NCBI GenBank assembly: GCA_032768795.1
Contig: CP136491.1
Coordinates: 2,693,501-2,757,500, forward strand
Source of the DNA: Tremella fuciformis
Taxonomy: Eukaryota; Basidiomycota; Tremellomycetes; Tremellales; Tremellaceae
Direction: 5' to 3'
DNA: 64,000 nucleotides
Part shown: positions 22,474 to 36,001 of the stretch, piece after piece
Position numbering within the stretch: position 1 is the stretch's first letter
Layout: every line of letters begins with the position of its first letter
Notes under the pieces: model-generated
Told to the model about the DNA's origin: nothing
Seen by the model: only the letters and a program-made list of their open reading frames with translations
Database searches by the model: none
Translations under genes and position numbers: made by a program

Positions 22474-23621
22474 CTATGCGGATGCTTCTTCGTGCAGTAG
22501 GACGTATTCTCGCGATGATGTGCCGAATTTGATCACTTTGTCTGTCAGCGAGAGAATGAGGACGATCTGCGCAAAGCTTACCGTCACCGACTCTGAGCTC
22601 ATAGTATCTTGGAGGTTCAGCTCGCTCACTCTCCTCATCTTGATGGCACACACCTCGTCTTCGGTACCTCTTGATCATTGACGTACGTCCCATTTGTGGA
22701 CTCCAGATCAATGATGAACGGCCTTTTCGTCAGCAGATCCCACGGCACTGCGGCAATACCGCCAAAGCGAGAAGCGGCAACTAACTTGACACTGGTGCTC
22801 GATTCCCCGTACTCATTCTTCTCGGTGATTTGACGATATTGAATCACAGCGTGCTGCTTTGAGCAAGAGGGATGTGCTATCGGTATGTCTGTGACCTGAT
22901 CATCAATTGACCAAACAGGGACCGCTTCGGACGGACGCACCACCGTGTCTCGCCCGACAAGATAGCATGACTGCTTATAGATGTGGATGAGATCTGGGAG
23001 GATGAACACCGCCATTGCCAATGCCAGACAAGGCTCACCAATTTGCTCTTTCCCCTTGAAGACATACAACCTCCAGTTCTTCAGCGGCTTCCGAGCTTCT
23101 GGGGGTTCGTTGTACTTGAGCTCGACTCCCTTGACAGTGTTGGTCTCCTTCGCTAGTAGGCCGGATAGGCCAAAGTTGGGTTTTGCAGGTTCAGCAACGG
23201 TTCCGTCCTGCCCATCAGCTCTGAACGTCTGCTGCTGCTCGTGGCGAGATGTGTGAGCGTCAGACGTTCGAGGACCCAGAAGTCAGGTTGCTACACTCAC
23301 CCCGTCTCGCTTGGCCACCTCATTGTACCGCTTCCTATCCTCATCCCTCTCTCTTTCCCTCTCCCGCTCGTCATAGCCATCGTCCCTGCGACGCTTGTCC
23401 GATCTACGCCGCTCTGGGCTCGCATCCCGCTCCTTGCCTCTCCTATCTCGTCTATCCGGCGAGCGCGGCTTCTCGTCCCGGTAGTAACCTGGTGAACGTC
23501 TGCGCGAGGAGGATCGCCCTCCGCCACCTGTTCCCCAGTTTCTCGAGTCGGGGGAGAAAGAACGCCCTCGGACGTGTCTTCTCGGCTCGGGCGATGCGTT
23601 CCACGTCTCTGCTCTCGACAT
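22474..23621 (-). CDS. PML1: FHA-domain splicing factor SNIP1/Pml1 (RES complex)
   Basis: Subunit of the pre-mRNA retention and splicing complex, in the spliceosome; about 320 residues. Starts MSRAETWNASPEPRRHVRGR at 23619-23621, followed by an Arg/Ser/Asp/Glu-rich low-complexity half. The conserved entry KPNFGLSGLLAKETNTVKGV and KPLKNWRLYVFKG leads to the FHA domain: IHIYKQSCYLVGRD, DIPIAHPSCSKQHAVIQYR with phosphothreonine-binding Arg/Ser/His, FIIDLESTNGTYVND, RYYELRVGD and FGTSSREYVLLHEEASA, with TAG at 22474-22476. At least three introns of 45-70 bases. The acidic-basic N-terminus is longer than in yeast and closer to human SNIP1. Confidence 0.9.
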
Positions 23622-23736
23622 GTCGAAGTGGTGTGGAGATTGAACAAGGTGCAATAGTGGAGATGTCGAGTTCAGATGAAACCGTTCCTGAGTTTGACAT
23701 TGTACTTTCATCCATCACCGACATATACACAGCAAC
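23622..23736. promoter_or_regulatory. Very short bidirectional promoter PML1/YAF9
   Basis: Only 115 bases separate the start codons of two divergent nuclear genes. Both 5' leaders and all core promoter elements must fit here or overlap. The stretch includes TGAAACCGTTCC and CATATACACAGC but no TATA box that I can name. Confidence 0.55.
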
Positions 23737-25142
23737 ATGACCACCGAGAGGCATCGTGTCAGTGCCATGCTTCCGTGAGGACACGTGTGCTGATGGCATA
23801 GGGCATCCAGGTGCATAGGCCGATCATCTACGGCTCGCATGCCAGACTGTTGAGCGATGCGGAGAGGCAATTGGCACCGGCGGGGCGTAGGTGTTTTTCG
23901 TTTACGCGACTAGAGATAGCTTTGACTCGGCTCGAATTACTGATCGTTGACTTGCAGACACTCATCGTTGGACCGTCTTCTTGACATCAGCAGCCACGCC
24001 TCCTCCGCCAGACCCTAATGGACCTCATGGAGACGACATGGACTACCTGCCTGGAGGGGCTGACGATTTGTCGTACCTGTTCAAGCGAGTGACATTCCGC
24101 CTACACGAAACGTATCCCAATCCTTCCCGAGGTGCGTTACGCCTCTTGAGCCACACCTCTCTGACGCTGCAGTACTCGACAAGCCGCCATATCAGGTGAC
24201 GGAGACGGGATGGGGAGAATTCACCGTGCAGATCCGCATTCAATTCATCCCGGAATCAGGGGAGAAGCCTCACAACCTCGCTCACCCTATAAAGCTCCAT
24301 CACTGGGGCGCACCCATCGAAGCACCACCCGCGCCCCCCATCATCAGCGCTGTGCCATCCGGATCCGGATCCACCCCTGTTCCATCAACGTCTACTCCTG
24401 CACCGCCAGCTGCTACAAGTGACGACAGGGATGATCCGAGGGGTGCGAGCGAGAAAGAAAGCAGTGTCAAGCCAGAAGTCGAAACCCCAAAAGCAGATGA
24501 AGGAGATGTCAGCATGGCTGAAGCATCGACATCGACGCCTGCACCGGCTGCGCCGACTGCAGACCCCGCACAACCGCCCCAGCCCATATCAGTCGCGGCG
24601 CGATATCCGGTGCATGCCTGGCAATACGATGAACTTGTCTTTTGCGATCCCTCCAACACTTTCCTCAACATTCTAAATGCCAACACGCCTACACCACTGC
24701 CAGCGAAGAACAGGCGGCCAAGGGACCAGAGAGAAGATCACGAGCGGAAGACGGGCAAGAAGAAGGTCAAAGCACGACGCTCGAGTGTATCCGCGGCCGT
24801 GAGTAGAGCGCAAAGTCGTGCAGGTACCGAAGCGCCGGGCGCAGAGGGAGAGAGGGTATCGGCGGCTCCGTTTGCTGGAGGTGTTCCAGCGCCTGGTCAG
24901 ACGCCATTGGGCGTTCCCGGTGAGCCGGGCAGCGCAGATGTCCCGCTGGAATTCTCGCAAGAGATGGAGAGAGCCGAATACAACCGCTTGAATGACGCGC
25001 GAATAGAGCTGGTGAATCAGCAAGATAGGTGGCGGTAAGCCCAATGTCGATCGGTCTGTGAGTCAGGCTGATTATTAGAGAGAAATTGATCGCTTTGGAA
25101 AAGGAGACCGCCAAACTCAAGGGAGAGCTGGGTCTCGCATGA
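23737..25142 (+). CDS. YAF9: YEATS-domain protein Yaf9 (GAS41)
   Basis: Reader of acylated histone H3 shared by the NuA4 acetyltransferase and SWR1 remodelling complexes. Spliced start: MTTERHRGIQVHRPIIYGSH, obtained by removing a 44-base intron after codon 7 and a second intron before THRWTVFLTSAATPPP. The YEATS fold follows with DDLSYLFKRVTFRLHETYPN, DKPPYQVTETGWGEFTVQIR and LAHPIKLHHWG; the conserved H, W and G residues of the acyl pocket (HETYPNP, ETGWGEF) are present. A Pro/Ala/Ser linker of about 150 residues and a C-terminal coiled coil (EYNRLNDARIELVNQQDRWR to KETAKLKGELGLA) complete about 400 residues. The linker is longer than in yeast Yaf9. Confidence 0.9.
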
Positions 25143-25374
25143 GCACCGGCGTAGTTGCAGATGCAGCCATCATTGCAGCTTGATTCTGAGTGGTCACGCT
25201 TGCACAGTCGGCTGACAGCCTCAGTCGAGCCGCCCCTTACTGATCGACCGGGAGCCATGCCTCCTTTCTCCGGCTTACGGCGACAAAACAAAGGACGCCA
25301 AGAAAGGGATGGCCTCAGTATGACGCCGGGACGGCCAGTCTGACCTCAGCTAGCCATACTTCGAACGTCCTCAA

Positions 25375-27105
25375 ATGCCTCAAGACGACCGGTTTGCGAC
25401 GATGCTGGGATCTCGCCTGTCGTGGCGAAAGAGACCGAGAGCAGCTCAGCTGGCAGCGATACTGCTTCTGGGCGGATTGGTCGGCCTCACCTTCATCCGC
25501 TATGCGGATATCTCTTCGTCAGACGTGGTAACACATGAGAGCGCGGGCTTGTTCACCGACATCAATGTTGTCGACAGTCATGCTGCAATGACCAGCACTG
25601 GCGATGCAAAGCGCTTGGAAGTAGGGGCGGATATTCCTGGAAACGAGGTCACATTCGAAGCCGTCGACGCACTCACTGTAGTTGACGAGCAAGAGGAGGT
25701 CCAAAGCATGACAGCGGAAGCATACGCTACCGCACCGGAGCAAATATCAGAGCCACTACAAGCGCAAGAAACGATATCGCAAGCTGAGGAGGTAAACCAC
25801 GTCCGTCGACCGTTAATGGTTCTACAACATTTTGCGCCGACGTCAGCGGGTACGCCCACCGCTCTTCAAGATGCCAGCCGGAAATCACACGAGCGATACT
25901 GCCAAGCGTGGGGCTACGCGTACAAGGCCGACGAGGGAGACTACACGCGTCTCGGCGGGGGTCACCGGGGCGTGAACAAGGTCTACTCGGTTCTGGCTGC
26001 CGTGTTGGAAGAGCTGGCGAAGCCGGACGGCGATCGGGCGGAGTGGATTCTGTGAGACCCCATCGCACAGTGAATTCTCACCGATCTGACGACCAGCCAA
26101 GTTGATGCCGATGTGCTCATCTACGATCCGTCCGTTCCACTGCACGCACTACTTCCCACGCCAGAGGCCGACCTGCCCGATCGCCCACTGATGCTCGCCA
26201 ACCAAGACAACATGGGCTTCAACGCCGGTGTCGTATTTTACGCTGTGGATCGTGATATGGCCGATTACCTGATCGAGACTCTGGCATTTGAGAGTGCCGA
26301 ACGGGCACAGGGTCGGGCTCCAAGTGACCAGCATGTGCTGGCTCGCACAATGGAGTGGGGCGGTATGCACGCCGGCGATTTTCTCGAACGGCCTGTTGAG
26401 CCACCTCCCCCTCTCCCGCCTCAAGAGCCGCCTGTCGAAGTACGCAATGCCACGGACATCGCTGGAGGTCAAGGGAACGAGGACTTTGAGACGGAAGGGG
26501 AAGTGGAAGCGACAGTAGAGATGGCGCCAGATGTCGAGCTTGTGCCGCGCCCACGCAGGTCTCGCTGGTCCGACCGGTTCTATACCATCCCCATGCGCTG
26601 GGTCAACTTCTACTATGCCCGCAACTTCTCAGACGAAGGACTGCAGCCGGACGGGGGATGGACCCCGCAGCTGCACGTCCATCTGGTCTTCCACTTGAAA
26701 TACGACGTCGACTGGGCAGTGTACGGGCGGGAAGCAGAGGAGGTGTATGAGATCGCCGCAAGAATCGCGGCGGGTTATGAGAGTGAGAGCTGGAGGCTGG
26801 CCCAGCAGCGCTCAGCGGGAATTGAGAGTGAGGTGACGGACGAGGGTACGAGGGGCCACCGGCAGGACGAAGTGGGGAAAGGAGCGGCCGAGGTCTTGCT
26901 GGACGCAGACGAGCAAGAAGTCGAGCAGCACAGCCCGCTTATCGACCCTGTGTCTAGATATATGACCGACCCTCTGTTGGAACGGGGCGAGGGAGTCGGC
27001 CTGACATTATTCGATGGAGGCAAGACGGCTGAAGCGGCGCATAGATGGTGGACTGGAGCCGGGCGACAGGGCGGCATAGACGGTATGCTGTTCAGTGATA
27101 TCTGA
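25375..27105 (+). CDS. Putative type II Golgi glycosyltransferase (DXD)
   Basis: About 560 residues with one intron (26,053-26,098). The N-terminus has a basic stretch and a signal anchor (AAILLLGGLVGLTFI), then an acidic stem of about 110 residues. The catalytic part begins PLMVLQHFAPTSAGTP and carries the SRKSHERYCQAWGYAYKADE block and QVDADVLIYDPSVPL, whose DXD motif (DAD) would bind the nucleotide-sugar metal. ANQDNMGFNAGVVFYAVDRD is typical of GT34-like mannosyl/galactosyl transferases (GMA12/MNN10 group). The C-terminal 120 residues are acidic and not recognised. Substrate unknown; wall or capsule glycan assembly is inference. Confidence 0.72.
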
Positions 27106-27210
27106 TGTACGCGTTCCGAGAAGCGCAAAGTCATGAGTTTTCGGATTGACCGGGTGAGAGATACATGCTGAAAGGTGATCACACTCCCAAAAACCAACTG
27201 TCCCGCCCGT

Positions 27211-28221
27211 CTACTCTTTGTATGGATATTCGACCTTGGCTCCCTTCTTCCTCCACAGCTTCTTCCTGCGAGTGTCAGCTTGCCTCGGACCTCTCGCAAG
27301 GGGCTCACTTCTTCTTCGTTACCACATGCTCTGCGAATACTTCCTGACAATGCTGAGCTTTGAATTCGCGGATGAACGTCGGATCCCTACTGATCAGCCA
27401 CCACCTCGGCCGCAGGCGTTACTTTCAGAACGAACCATAGCTCGCTGGCGATGCCCAGATCTTTGCAACACCGCATGAGCGCATTGCTCTTGCACGCTTC
27501 AGTCGCCGTGGGGATCCCGCTCGGGTCAAAATACTCTTGCTCCCCACGGGCGATAGCCACCAGTCTGCCGAGACACACGAGCCCCCACTCGCGGGACACG
27601 ATACGAGGCGTGACGTTCGTCTCTCCTCGAGGTGCCAGGCCCCATCCTCCCGGCCCAAAGGCGGCATTCAGTGTCCGGCGATACTTGATCTCGGGGAGGT
27701 ATAACAGGCCATCTGGCTGATCAGCTCCCGAATCCCAGCAGTTGGTAGGGCTGACCTGGCTTGATTTCCACGTCGGTGGGTGCGAGAGGCTTCAGCAGCG
27801 CGTCGGCTACTTCTTTGTCGAATGGCCGCTCGCTCAGTCCTCTGAATGATGTACTCCAGTCGAATCCCCCGCCCGCGGATTCTCCAGGGATAGCCGAGGC
27901 AGATTCGCTCGATGCGCCAATGCTGGCTGTGCCGAAGGCCACGGGGTTCGCGACCAGAGACGCAGAAGGGGCGTCGGGCAGTGGCTCGTACCCTGCCCCA
28001 GGCAGCGATGACAGAGGAGGCGAAGCGGTGGGAGTTGGCGCAGAGGCGATGTCGTCAAATCCTACAGGCGGTGGGGCGGGCACGGCGGCTTTGCGCACAT
28101 AGCTTCGAGGTGTTCTCGGAGCGGTCGCTGCTGCTGCTCGTACAACAGGCCCGGTGTGCAGTGGTCTGGCGGTGACCGCGATGGGTGCTGCCTGCACTGC
28201 TCGGCGCAATGCTAAAGACAT
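27211..28221 (-). CDS. MGM101: Mitochondrial genome maintenance protein MGM101
   Basis: Rad52-like single-strand annealing protein that keeps mitochondrial DNA; about 290 residues. Starts [20 protein letters not shown], a clear mitochondrial presequence, followed by a Pro/Ala/Ser spacer. The conserved core is [100 protein letters not shown] and [20 protein letters not shown]. After a 44-base intron the end is [17 protein letters not shown] with TAG at 27211-27213. The intron after IKP (near 27,740) rejoins KP to DGLLY. All key core blocks are intact. Confidence 0.93.
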
Positions 28222-28397
28222 GTTTGAGCAGAGATGTGATGAGGAGAAGAGCTGAGTGGACTGCGATGGGACTTTGATCGTGTAGCCGGTCCAAGCGGGT
28301 GGCGAATCATCCCAAAGTGGCAACTACGTTGACATTTACAATACGGCAGATGCATGATACAACAAACCCTAGCACTTTGCCAGGACGATTTACACTC

Positions 28398-30807
28398 TTA
28401 TGATACGGCAGTCCTGGCCGATGCTGATGACCGCGGTGCTTCCCTCTTACGATTGGCCGAGTCCCAGAGAAAACTTGGAGTCAGCGAGCCTCTCCTAGCA
28501 ATGGGGGATTGCAAGGACAGACTCACAAGTCACATCGAAAGTTCGGGTTCACGTCTTCACGGGCCCGCTTGGTGCGACCAGAATCATATCCAGGTCCAAC
28601 AGGTCTGTATATCAGCGGATGCAGTCAGAATGTAAAATGCTCTAACAATGAGCAAAGCCAAAATCGCTTTCCCTTGTTCGGTCCAGGTATTTTGACGACT
28701 GAATGATCAGTATCACCCGAAAAGGAACGCAGTGACCGGCTCACTAAAGTCTTTACACGGCTTTTGATGCACAGTGCAAAGCGGAGTGGCCTTGGGCGCG
28801 AAGAGATTGTTCCAGACTGGCGTTGCCTCGGCATTAGTCGCGGCTCTCCTCTGAGCCTTGGCGGCATCGGCTTCAGCAATGGCCTGCGCGATGATCTGAT
28901 CCTCGATGGAATCGTGAGTTTCAGCGGATGAACCCATCGTGGCATATGCAACGGGGCTGCTTGAAGTCGATCGCTTCGAAGGCGGCGGAATTGTCTCCGA
29001 TCTTGATGTTTTGCGCTTTGCAGTGGGTTGCGAGAAGAATGAGGATAGTTTCGTTTGGCCTGATCTCGAGGGCTTGGCTGATTTGGAGCCCGAGTTCTCC
29101 CTTTTCCCTCTGCCATTGACAGCGTCTTGATCGAGAAATTGGACCTCGTAGGCTTCTCCCTCCTCCTCGTCAATGTTGATGATGTTTGATGAGCGTCGTC
29201 GGACCTTTGACGGGCCCGCCATCGAGATTGATGTAGGATTGTCGATTTCTGCAAAGGCTGCTCTCGCCAAACCGAAGGGTGACGTTGGGACAGGCACAGG
29301 CGCAATGACTGGATTTGACGTATTTGTTCCCTCGTCCTGCGACTCTACCTGATACACCACAGACTGTTCTTCAGACTCTGACCGAGCCGTCGGGGGAGTG
29401 AGAGACGCTGTGGTCAGGGAAGATGGCACAGGCGTCTGCGAGCTTCTCTTTGTGCTGGATGATCCACCTCCGAAGAAGCTCTTCAGTGTGGTTTGCCTGC
29501 CGCTGAATTCTTCCAGGAATTTGGTGGCGAAACGAGGCGGCTCGGGTGCTTCTCTGTCCACGCCGGCTGGATATACCTGCGCCGTCGTAGGAGGACGATC
29601 GATCGGGTTGAGTTGATCCTTCAAGCGAAGGGTCTGTCCATCGGGCATTGTGACTTCTTCATGCAGATCGATGTAGACTGGGCAGTGGTCTGAGCCGTAG
29701 ACTTTTGTCATGATGTCCCCGCCGCTGATCCAGGGTCGCAAGCCCGGAGTGCACAAGATCAGGTCGATGCGTGATCCGTAATTGGCAGGTCTGACATCAG
29801 CTTCGGCCAAGACAGAGATCAGTGTTGAAAATACCTCGCATCTAGTTTCTGATTCCAGCAAGTGAACATATCGTCTCGATCAGGCCAACTCTCGCGGACA
29901 ACGTCTATCATCGAGCCCCGAGGGGCGATCCAGTCATTCAGGATGACCCGTGCCGGATGTTCGTAATGCTGCTCTGCAGATGTGCGTATGCCGCCCTCAC
30001 CAGAATCGATGGGCGCTCGCATGATATTGATATCCCCGGCGATGATCACTTCCCTCCCCGCGGCTTGTAGCGCTCGGACGCGCGCTTGTAGGGTGTGCAG
30101 AAAGTTCATCTTGTACGGCCGACGCGCATCGTTCGTCTCGTTCGGGCAATAGAGGTTGAAGAGAACAAAGAGCCTGTTGTCAGACTGAGGAACGTTCCAA
30201 GCCGATACACATACCCAAAATCGCACACTACCGCTCTCCCCTCCGTATCCAGTCGCTTCACGTCGAAGGCTACACCGCCCAGCTCGTCTTCCATCTCAAG
30301 GTCATCGACATCAGGATAATGACCAATCCTCTCGTCAGCCGTCCACGGCGGCCTCATTGTGCTGCCAGTGTCGCCAAGGAGGAGTCCAGTGATGCCTTCT
30401 TCAGCTTTGACAGGCACGCAGTACCGCGAGTCGACGTATGTGCAAACCCCTGAGTAGCCGGTCTTGGACCTCGGGAATGTCCAGAAACCATCGTATGGCC
30501 CGGGACACGCCATCGATCGCTCCAGCTGGGGTCGGCGAGTCTTGTGCTCTATACGTCAAGTGGACGCCATGATGGCAGACGGAACTTGCCTTGGAAGCAG
30601 TAGATCTGTGCACCGAGCTCGTCGAGAAGTCCCTCAACATTCTTCTTCTTCATTGACGAGAAGCTGAATGTCAGCGTGATTTGCAGCAGAATATGGGACG
30701 CACGGGTGATAGTCCAGACATGTTCGGAGGACGTTCTGCTCGTCAGCTCTAAAAGACCGGGTCGGGAAGCCATTTGGACATACCACGTTCCATGTCAGAA
30801 TCCGCAT
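28398..30807 (-). CDS. APN2: AP endonuclease 2 with two PIP boxes and a GRF zinc finger
   Basis: Exonuclease III-family base-excision repair enzyme, about 660 residues, nuclear. Spliced start MRILTWNVNVLRTCLDYHPF (ATG at 30805-30807). Metal and catalytic motifs: CFQEHKTRR (Glu split by a GC-AG intron at 30549-30589), AGDINIMRAPID, RIDLILCTPGLRP and GSDHCPVYIDL. The linker holds two PCNA-binding PIP boxes, QTTLKSFF and QTKLSSFF. The C-terminus is the GRF finger typical of APE2: TPLCTVHQKPCKDF, PGPNKGKRFWLCS, VNPNFRCDFFLWDS, then KREAPRSSASARTAVS and TAA at 28398-28400. The GRF exons are small and separated by three introns. Family assignment is firm. Confidence 0.9.
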
Positions 30808-31286
30808 CGTGTCATTGCTCCCTCTTCTCTACGCCTCTTCGGCCACACCGTGTGCTGCTTGCCACTTGAAAGCTCGTGCTGATTTGCACCGTATTGTAAG
30901 AACGGTGACTGGACCACAGCGCGCGTCGAGATCGTCATCTCCCTATCCGAGTTGTTTTCCCACGGTGTATTTAGTCTCAGGCCCGGCTAGGTGACGCTAT
31001 CGCCGGAGGCGTCTCCGTCGACAGAGAGGCGATGTCGGTACCTTGGTCGCATCCCGTTCGTTCGTACATTCATTTGTCCGTCCATTCGGCAGGGCGACCC
31101 TTGCACAGCCTGACGCATCGCCGGCGCCATCTCAAAGATACCACAAGACCTGCCGGAACCTTATAAAACCTAGTGAATACGAGAGATCCGCAGGGCAGTA
31201 TCTCAAACGAGCCGCAATCCGGAACCCCGCTTCAAGTCAATCACCCCCCTCTTGAACCCTGCACAACCTCGAGTCCGACGTTCGAG
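30808..31286. promoter_or_regulatory. Divergent promoter APN2/CMK1
   Basis: 479 bases between two divergent start codons. I see no gene or repeat here. A promoter role follows from orientation only. Confidence 0.45.
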
Positions 31287-32856
<1,570 letters not shown>

Positions 32857-32977
32857 TCTACCCTCTTCCCTCTCGACGTCCTTTTGTCTTTGGTTTCTCA
32901 CATGTAGCACGGCAGGGCAAGCGGAACATACCCTTTTGGTCTACGGTCATACCTTGCTGCACGACACACAGTGTAAA

Positions 32978-35865
32978 TCATGCATCCACATGCACGGGTG
33001 CAGCTGCCATGCTGGGCAGCTCGAACGCACTCTCGCTCCCGCTTTGCAGCATGGCAAGGCTCACGTCCCTGATTTTCCCCAGATACACCTCGAGCTTTTC
33101 GCTGCCGGTTGATGCAGCTCCACGCCCGCCCTTCCCAGCGGGTCGAGAATGCCCCAGAAACTCTTCGTAGATATGGTTGTCTTCGTCCGCCACGATTTTG
33201 ATCAGGTCCATAGCTTGCTGCAGCAGGCGAGGAAACGCTTCGCGATGGGCGAACAAGAGGTCGTGCAGTCGGAAAACGATGTCCGGGATGAAGATTTGTC
33301 GTATGCGACGAAGCTCTCTCCCTCTAGGGCCTTCTGTAAGCTGAGGCCTGTGTACTCGGTCGAAGGCTCACTGTTTGGCGGCAAGGAGAAGCGGAGCCAG
33401 TCGCCGGTGAGCAGGTCCATCGAAGCTTTATGTACCTTGTCCAAGGCGGTCTGGCTGGTCAGCTAGCCCGAATTAGCTGAGACTTTCGACTGACACTGAG
33501 CGACTTGCGCCAGGAATGCTGTTCAAGCTTGGTCGCACTGTTTGTGAGCACGGATTTTTTCGTCTTTTGTGAAGGTTTCACGTATGCTTCGGCTGCCTGC
33601 CTAGAACCTCGCCCACGAGTTCATGGCACGCAAAGACCACAAACAATTGGCGGATCTGCTCGTGCTCAAGCTGCTGAAAGTCGTCATCGGCATCATCGTC
33701 CACAACAGCAGTCGCAGCGATACCGGCCGGAATGGATTTCAGTAATGCTTGTGCCGCAGCTGCGTGACCGAGAGCTGCACGATGAGCGAGAAACCACAGG
33801 CAGGATCGATGCGACGCACCGAGAAAATACCTGCCGACATCGTTCGACACGCGAAGTGCGTCCTCGCTGGTTTCTGGGACCATCGTCAACCACTCGATGC
33901 TTCGGATCAGATAGACATCACGCTCGGTCAGCCCAGATCCGAGCTCGGTGATGTCGGGAGTCTCAGTCGACAGCGCAGGAATGGTCTGGAAGTCAGCGCC
34001 AAGACACTGCCACATCGCCGTGGGCTGACCGCAAATGACTCCGCTAGAATCAGGCGGACAGTCTCGCGTGCGATAGTCGCGACGTCCAAGCTGTGCTGCT
34101 GAGCTCTCTGAAGAGCTTCTGCTCGATCTTGTAATGAGGCATTTGGGTCCATCGCTGAACATGAGCGTACGCTCAAGCATGTGCAACCGATGGGACCCAC
34201 ATCTCAGGAATCGGGCATAACTCTCCTCGCCGTTGCCCTCCCGCAGACAAGCGGCATACATGGCGACCAGCTCGTGGCTTCCCTCTCGCTCCAATATATG
34301 TAGGTATGCTTGGAGTATGCTGTTGGCGGCCTCGTCCGGTACGCTTTGTCCTAGCGTACGAAGGAGGAGCACCAGATGAGCGAAGAAGCGGATCGACTGA
34401 GATACAAGTCTGGACATCAGCATCGCCCCAGCATTCGGGGCCAGTCCTCACTCTGGCGCATATATCTCCTCTATTCGCGGAATCTGGGCGGCCATTTGGT
34501 TCAAGAGTTCCTTGTGTCGACCGAGGATGATCATCATTTGGGCAACGTAATACGGACTCTGCACGGCAGACCTGATTGTTCAGCTTTAAGCTTACAAAGC
34601 AAGCCTCAGCTCACTTGACAGACTCTTTCGGCGAGTGGATGATGCTGTTGAATACTTCCTCTAGCCCGGTTGAGGGCATTGGCTCTCCCTCGCTGTTGCC
34701 TCCTAATGTCCGAGACTCCTCTTCCCAGAATCCACTGAGCTCGTGCCATCTCGCCTCGAGCCTGACCTCCAAGCGATATTGGATATACGCCCAAAGGTAA
34801 TCCTCCCAGGTCTCGCAAGCGGGAAGCAGCGTGCCCAGATCGCAGACGAGAGCGGCGTACAGCGCCCGCTCTTTCTCTGACAACGTCGGGTTCTTCGCGA
34901 TGGCCCTGCAGCTTTTCTTCCAGAGTGCTCTGCGCCTATTACCCACGATAGGATCAGGCGTGGAATCTGGCGTCATACCGCCCATGCCCCATCTTCGGCC
35001 TCCGAGCAGGGTGGCGCCTCTCCACGGCTCGCCCGCCTGTTCGCAAACTTTGACGGCGGCATCGAGCTCGCCATGCCGCACGAGATCCCACAGAGTCGCG
35101 AGAAGAGGCTGCTGGTACGTCTGGTCCTCTCCTGCGAGACCCGGGCCGTGTGGATCTCGTAAGCTAAAGTCGGGGTCGAGTGAGGCGGGTCTGGGTGTTC
35201 GACCTGTTTGCGCACGCCGTATCGTCGATGGCAGGTACCCGTGTCTTGCTTCTAATGGAGGCGCTGTGTTGAACAACGGTCTGCTCTGGAGATGGTCTAT
35301 CAATGTCTGGTGTGTGAGTTCTGAGTCTGAGAACAAAAGCGCATCTCACCGCCCACAACGCCAAGTCGGCATCCTCTTCAACTATTGCCTGTACGACCTC
35401 CTCGGGAGAGGCATATGGGCATTTTCGCAGTAAGACCTCAGCGCCGAGGGGTGCGAAATCGGGGGCTTCTCTTCCCAGACGGTTTCTACGGATGAGCACT
35501 GGATGGTTCACGCTGCGTGACATTGCGCACTCATAGACGGCTCGAACCAGTTGCCACGTCCGATGTTCAAGCAGTAATGCCTCTCGAGTTTCCAGGAAGA
35601 CCGGGTCGTCTAGTGCTCCATCCCATCCGCTGGAAGAAGAGGTTGTCCGTAACCTATGTTTCAGCTACGTTTATACACATCTGTAGGGAGCTGACTGCTC
35701 TTCCAATGCGTCTGCCAGAATCCTGATGAGACCATTGGTCTCGTCAAGGACAGCATCTCTGCGGAGCGGGCTGTCGAGGTGTGTTGAGGTCGAAGGTCCA
35801 GCATGTTGTATTTGGTACGAGTTGAAAGACTTGGCGAACGCCTGGTACGTTGTGGGCGTTGTCAT
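32978..35865 (-). CDS. NUP84: Nucleoporin Nup84/Nup107
   Basis: Scaffold nucleoporin of the Y-complex, about 830 residues, mainly alpha-helical. Starts MTTPTTYQAFAKSFNSYQIQ at 35863-35865. Diagnostic block: LLATLWDLVRHGELDAAVKV, CEQAGEPWRGATLLGGRRWG, VGNRRRALWKKSCRAIAKNP and ALVCDLGTLLPACETWEDYL. The middle has FAHLVLLLRTLGQSVPDEAA and ILQAYLHILEREGSHELVAM. The C-terminal heptad-like part is LLQQAMDLIKIVADEDNHIY and it ends AAPVHVDA with TGA at 32978-32980. The protein shows weak sequence identity along most of its length, as usual for this family; at least six introns. Convergent with CMK1, 121 bases between stops. Confidence 0.85.
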
Positions 35866-36001
35866 ACCCCACTGCGAAGAGTGACTGACACGGTTGGCGC
35901 AGCAGAAGGTGTCTGAGACCTACTTGACGGCCCGTTGATCTTCTGACCCTCATTAGGACAGTCACGTGTCGCGAAGGTAATCAGCTCCGGGACTGTGCCT
36001 A

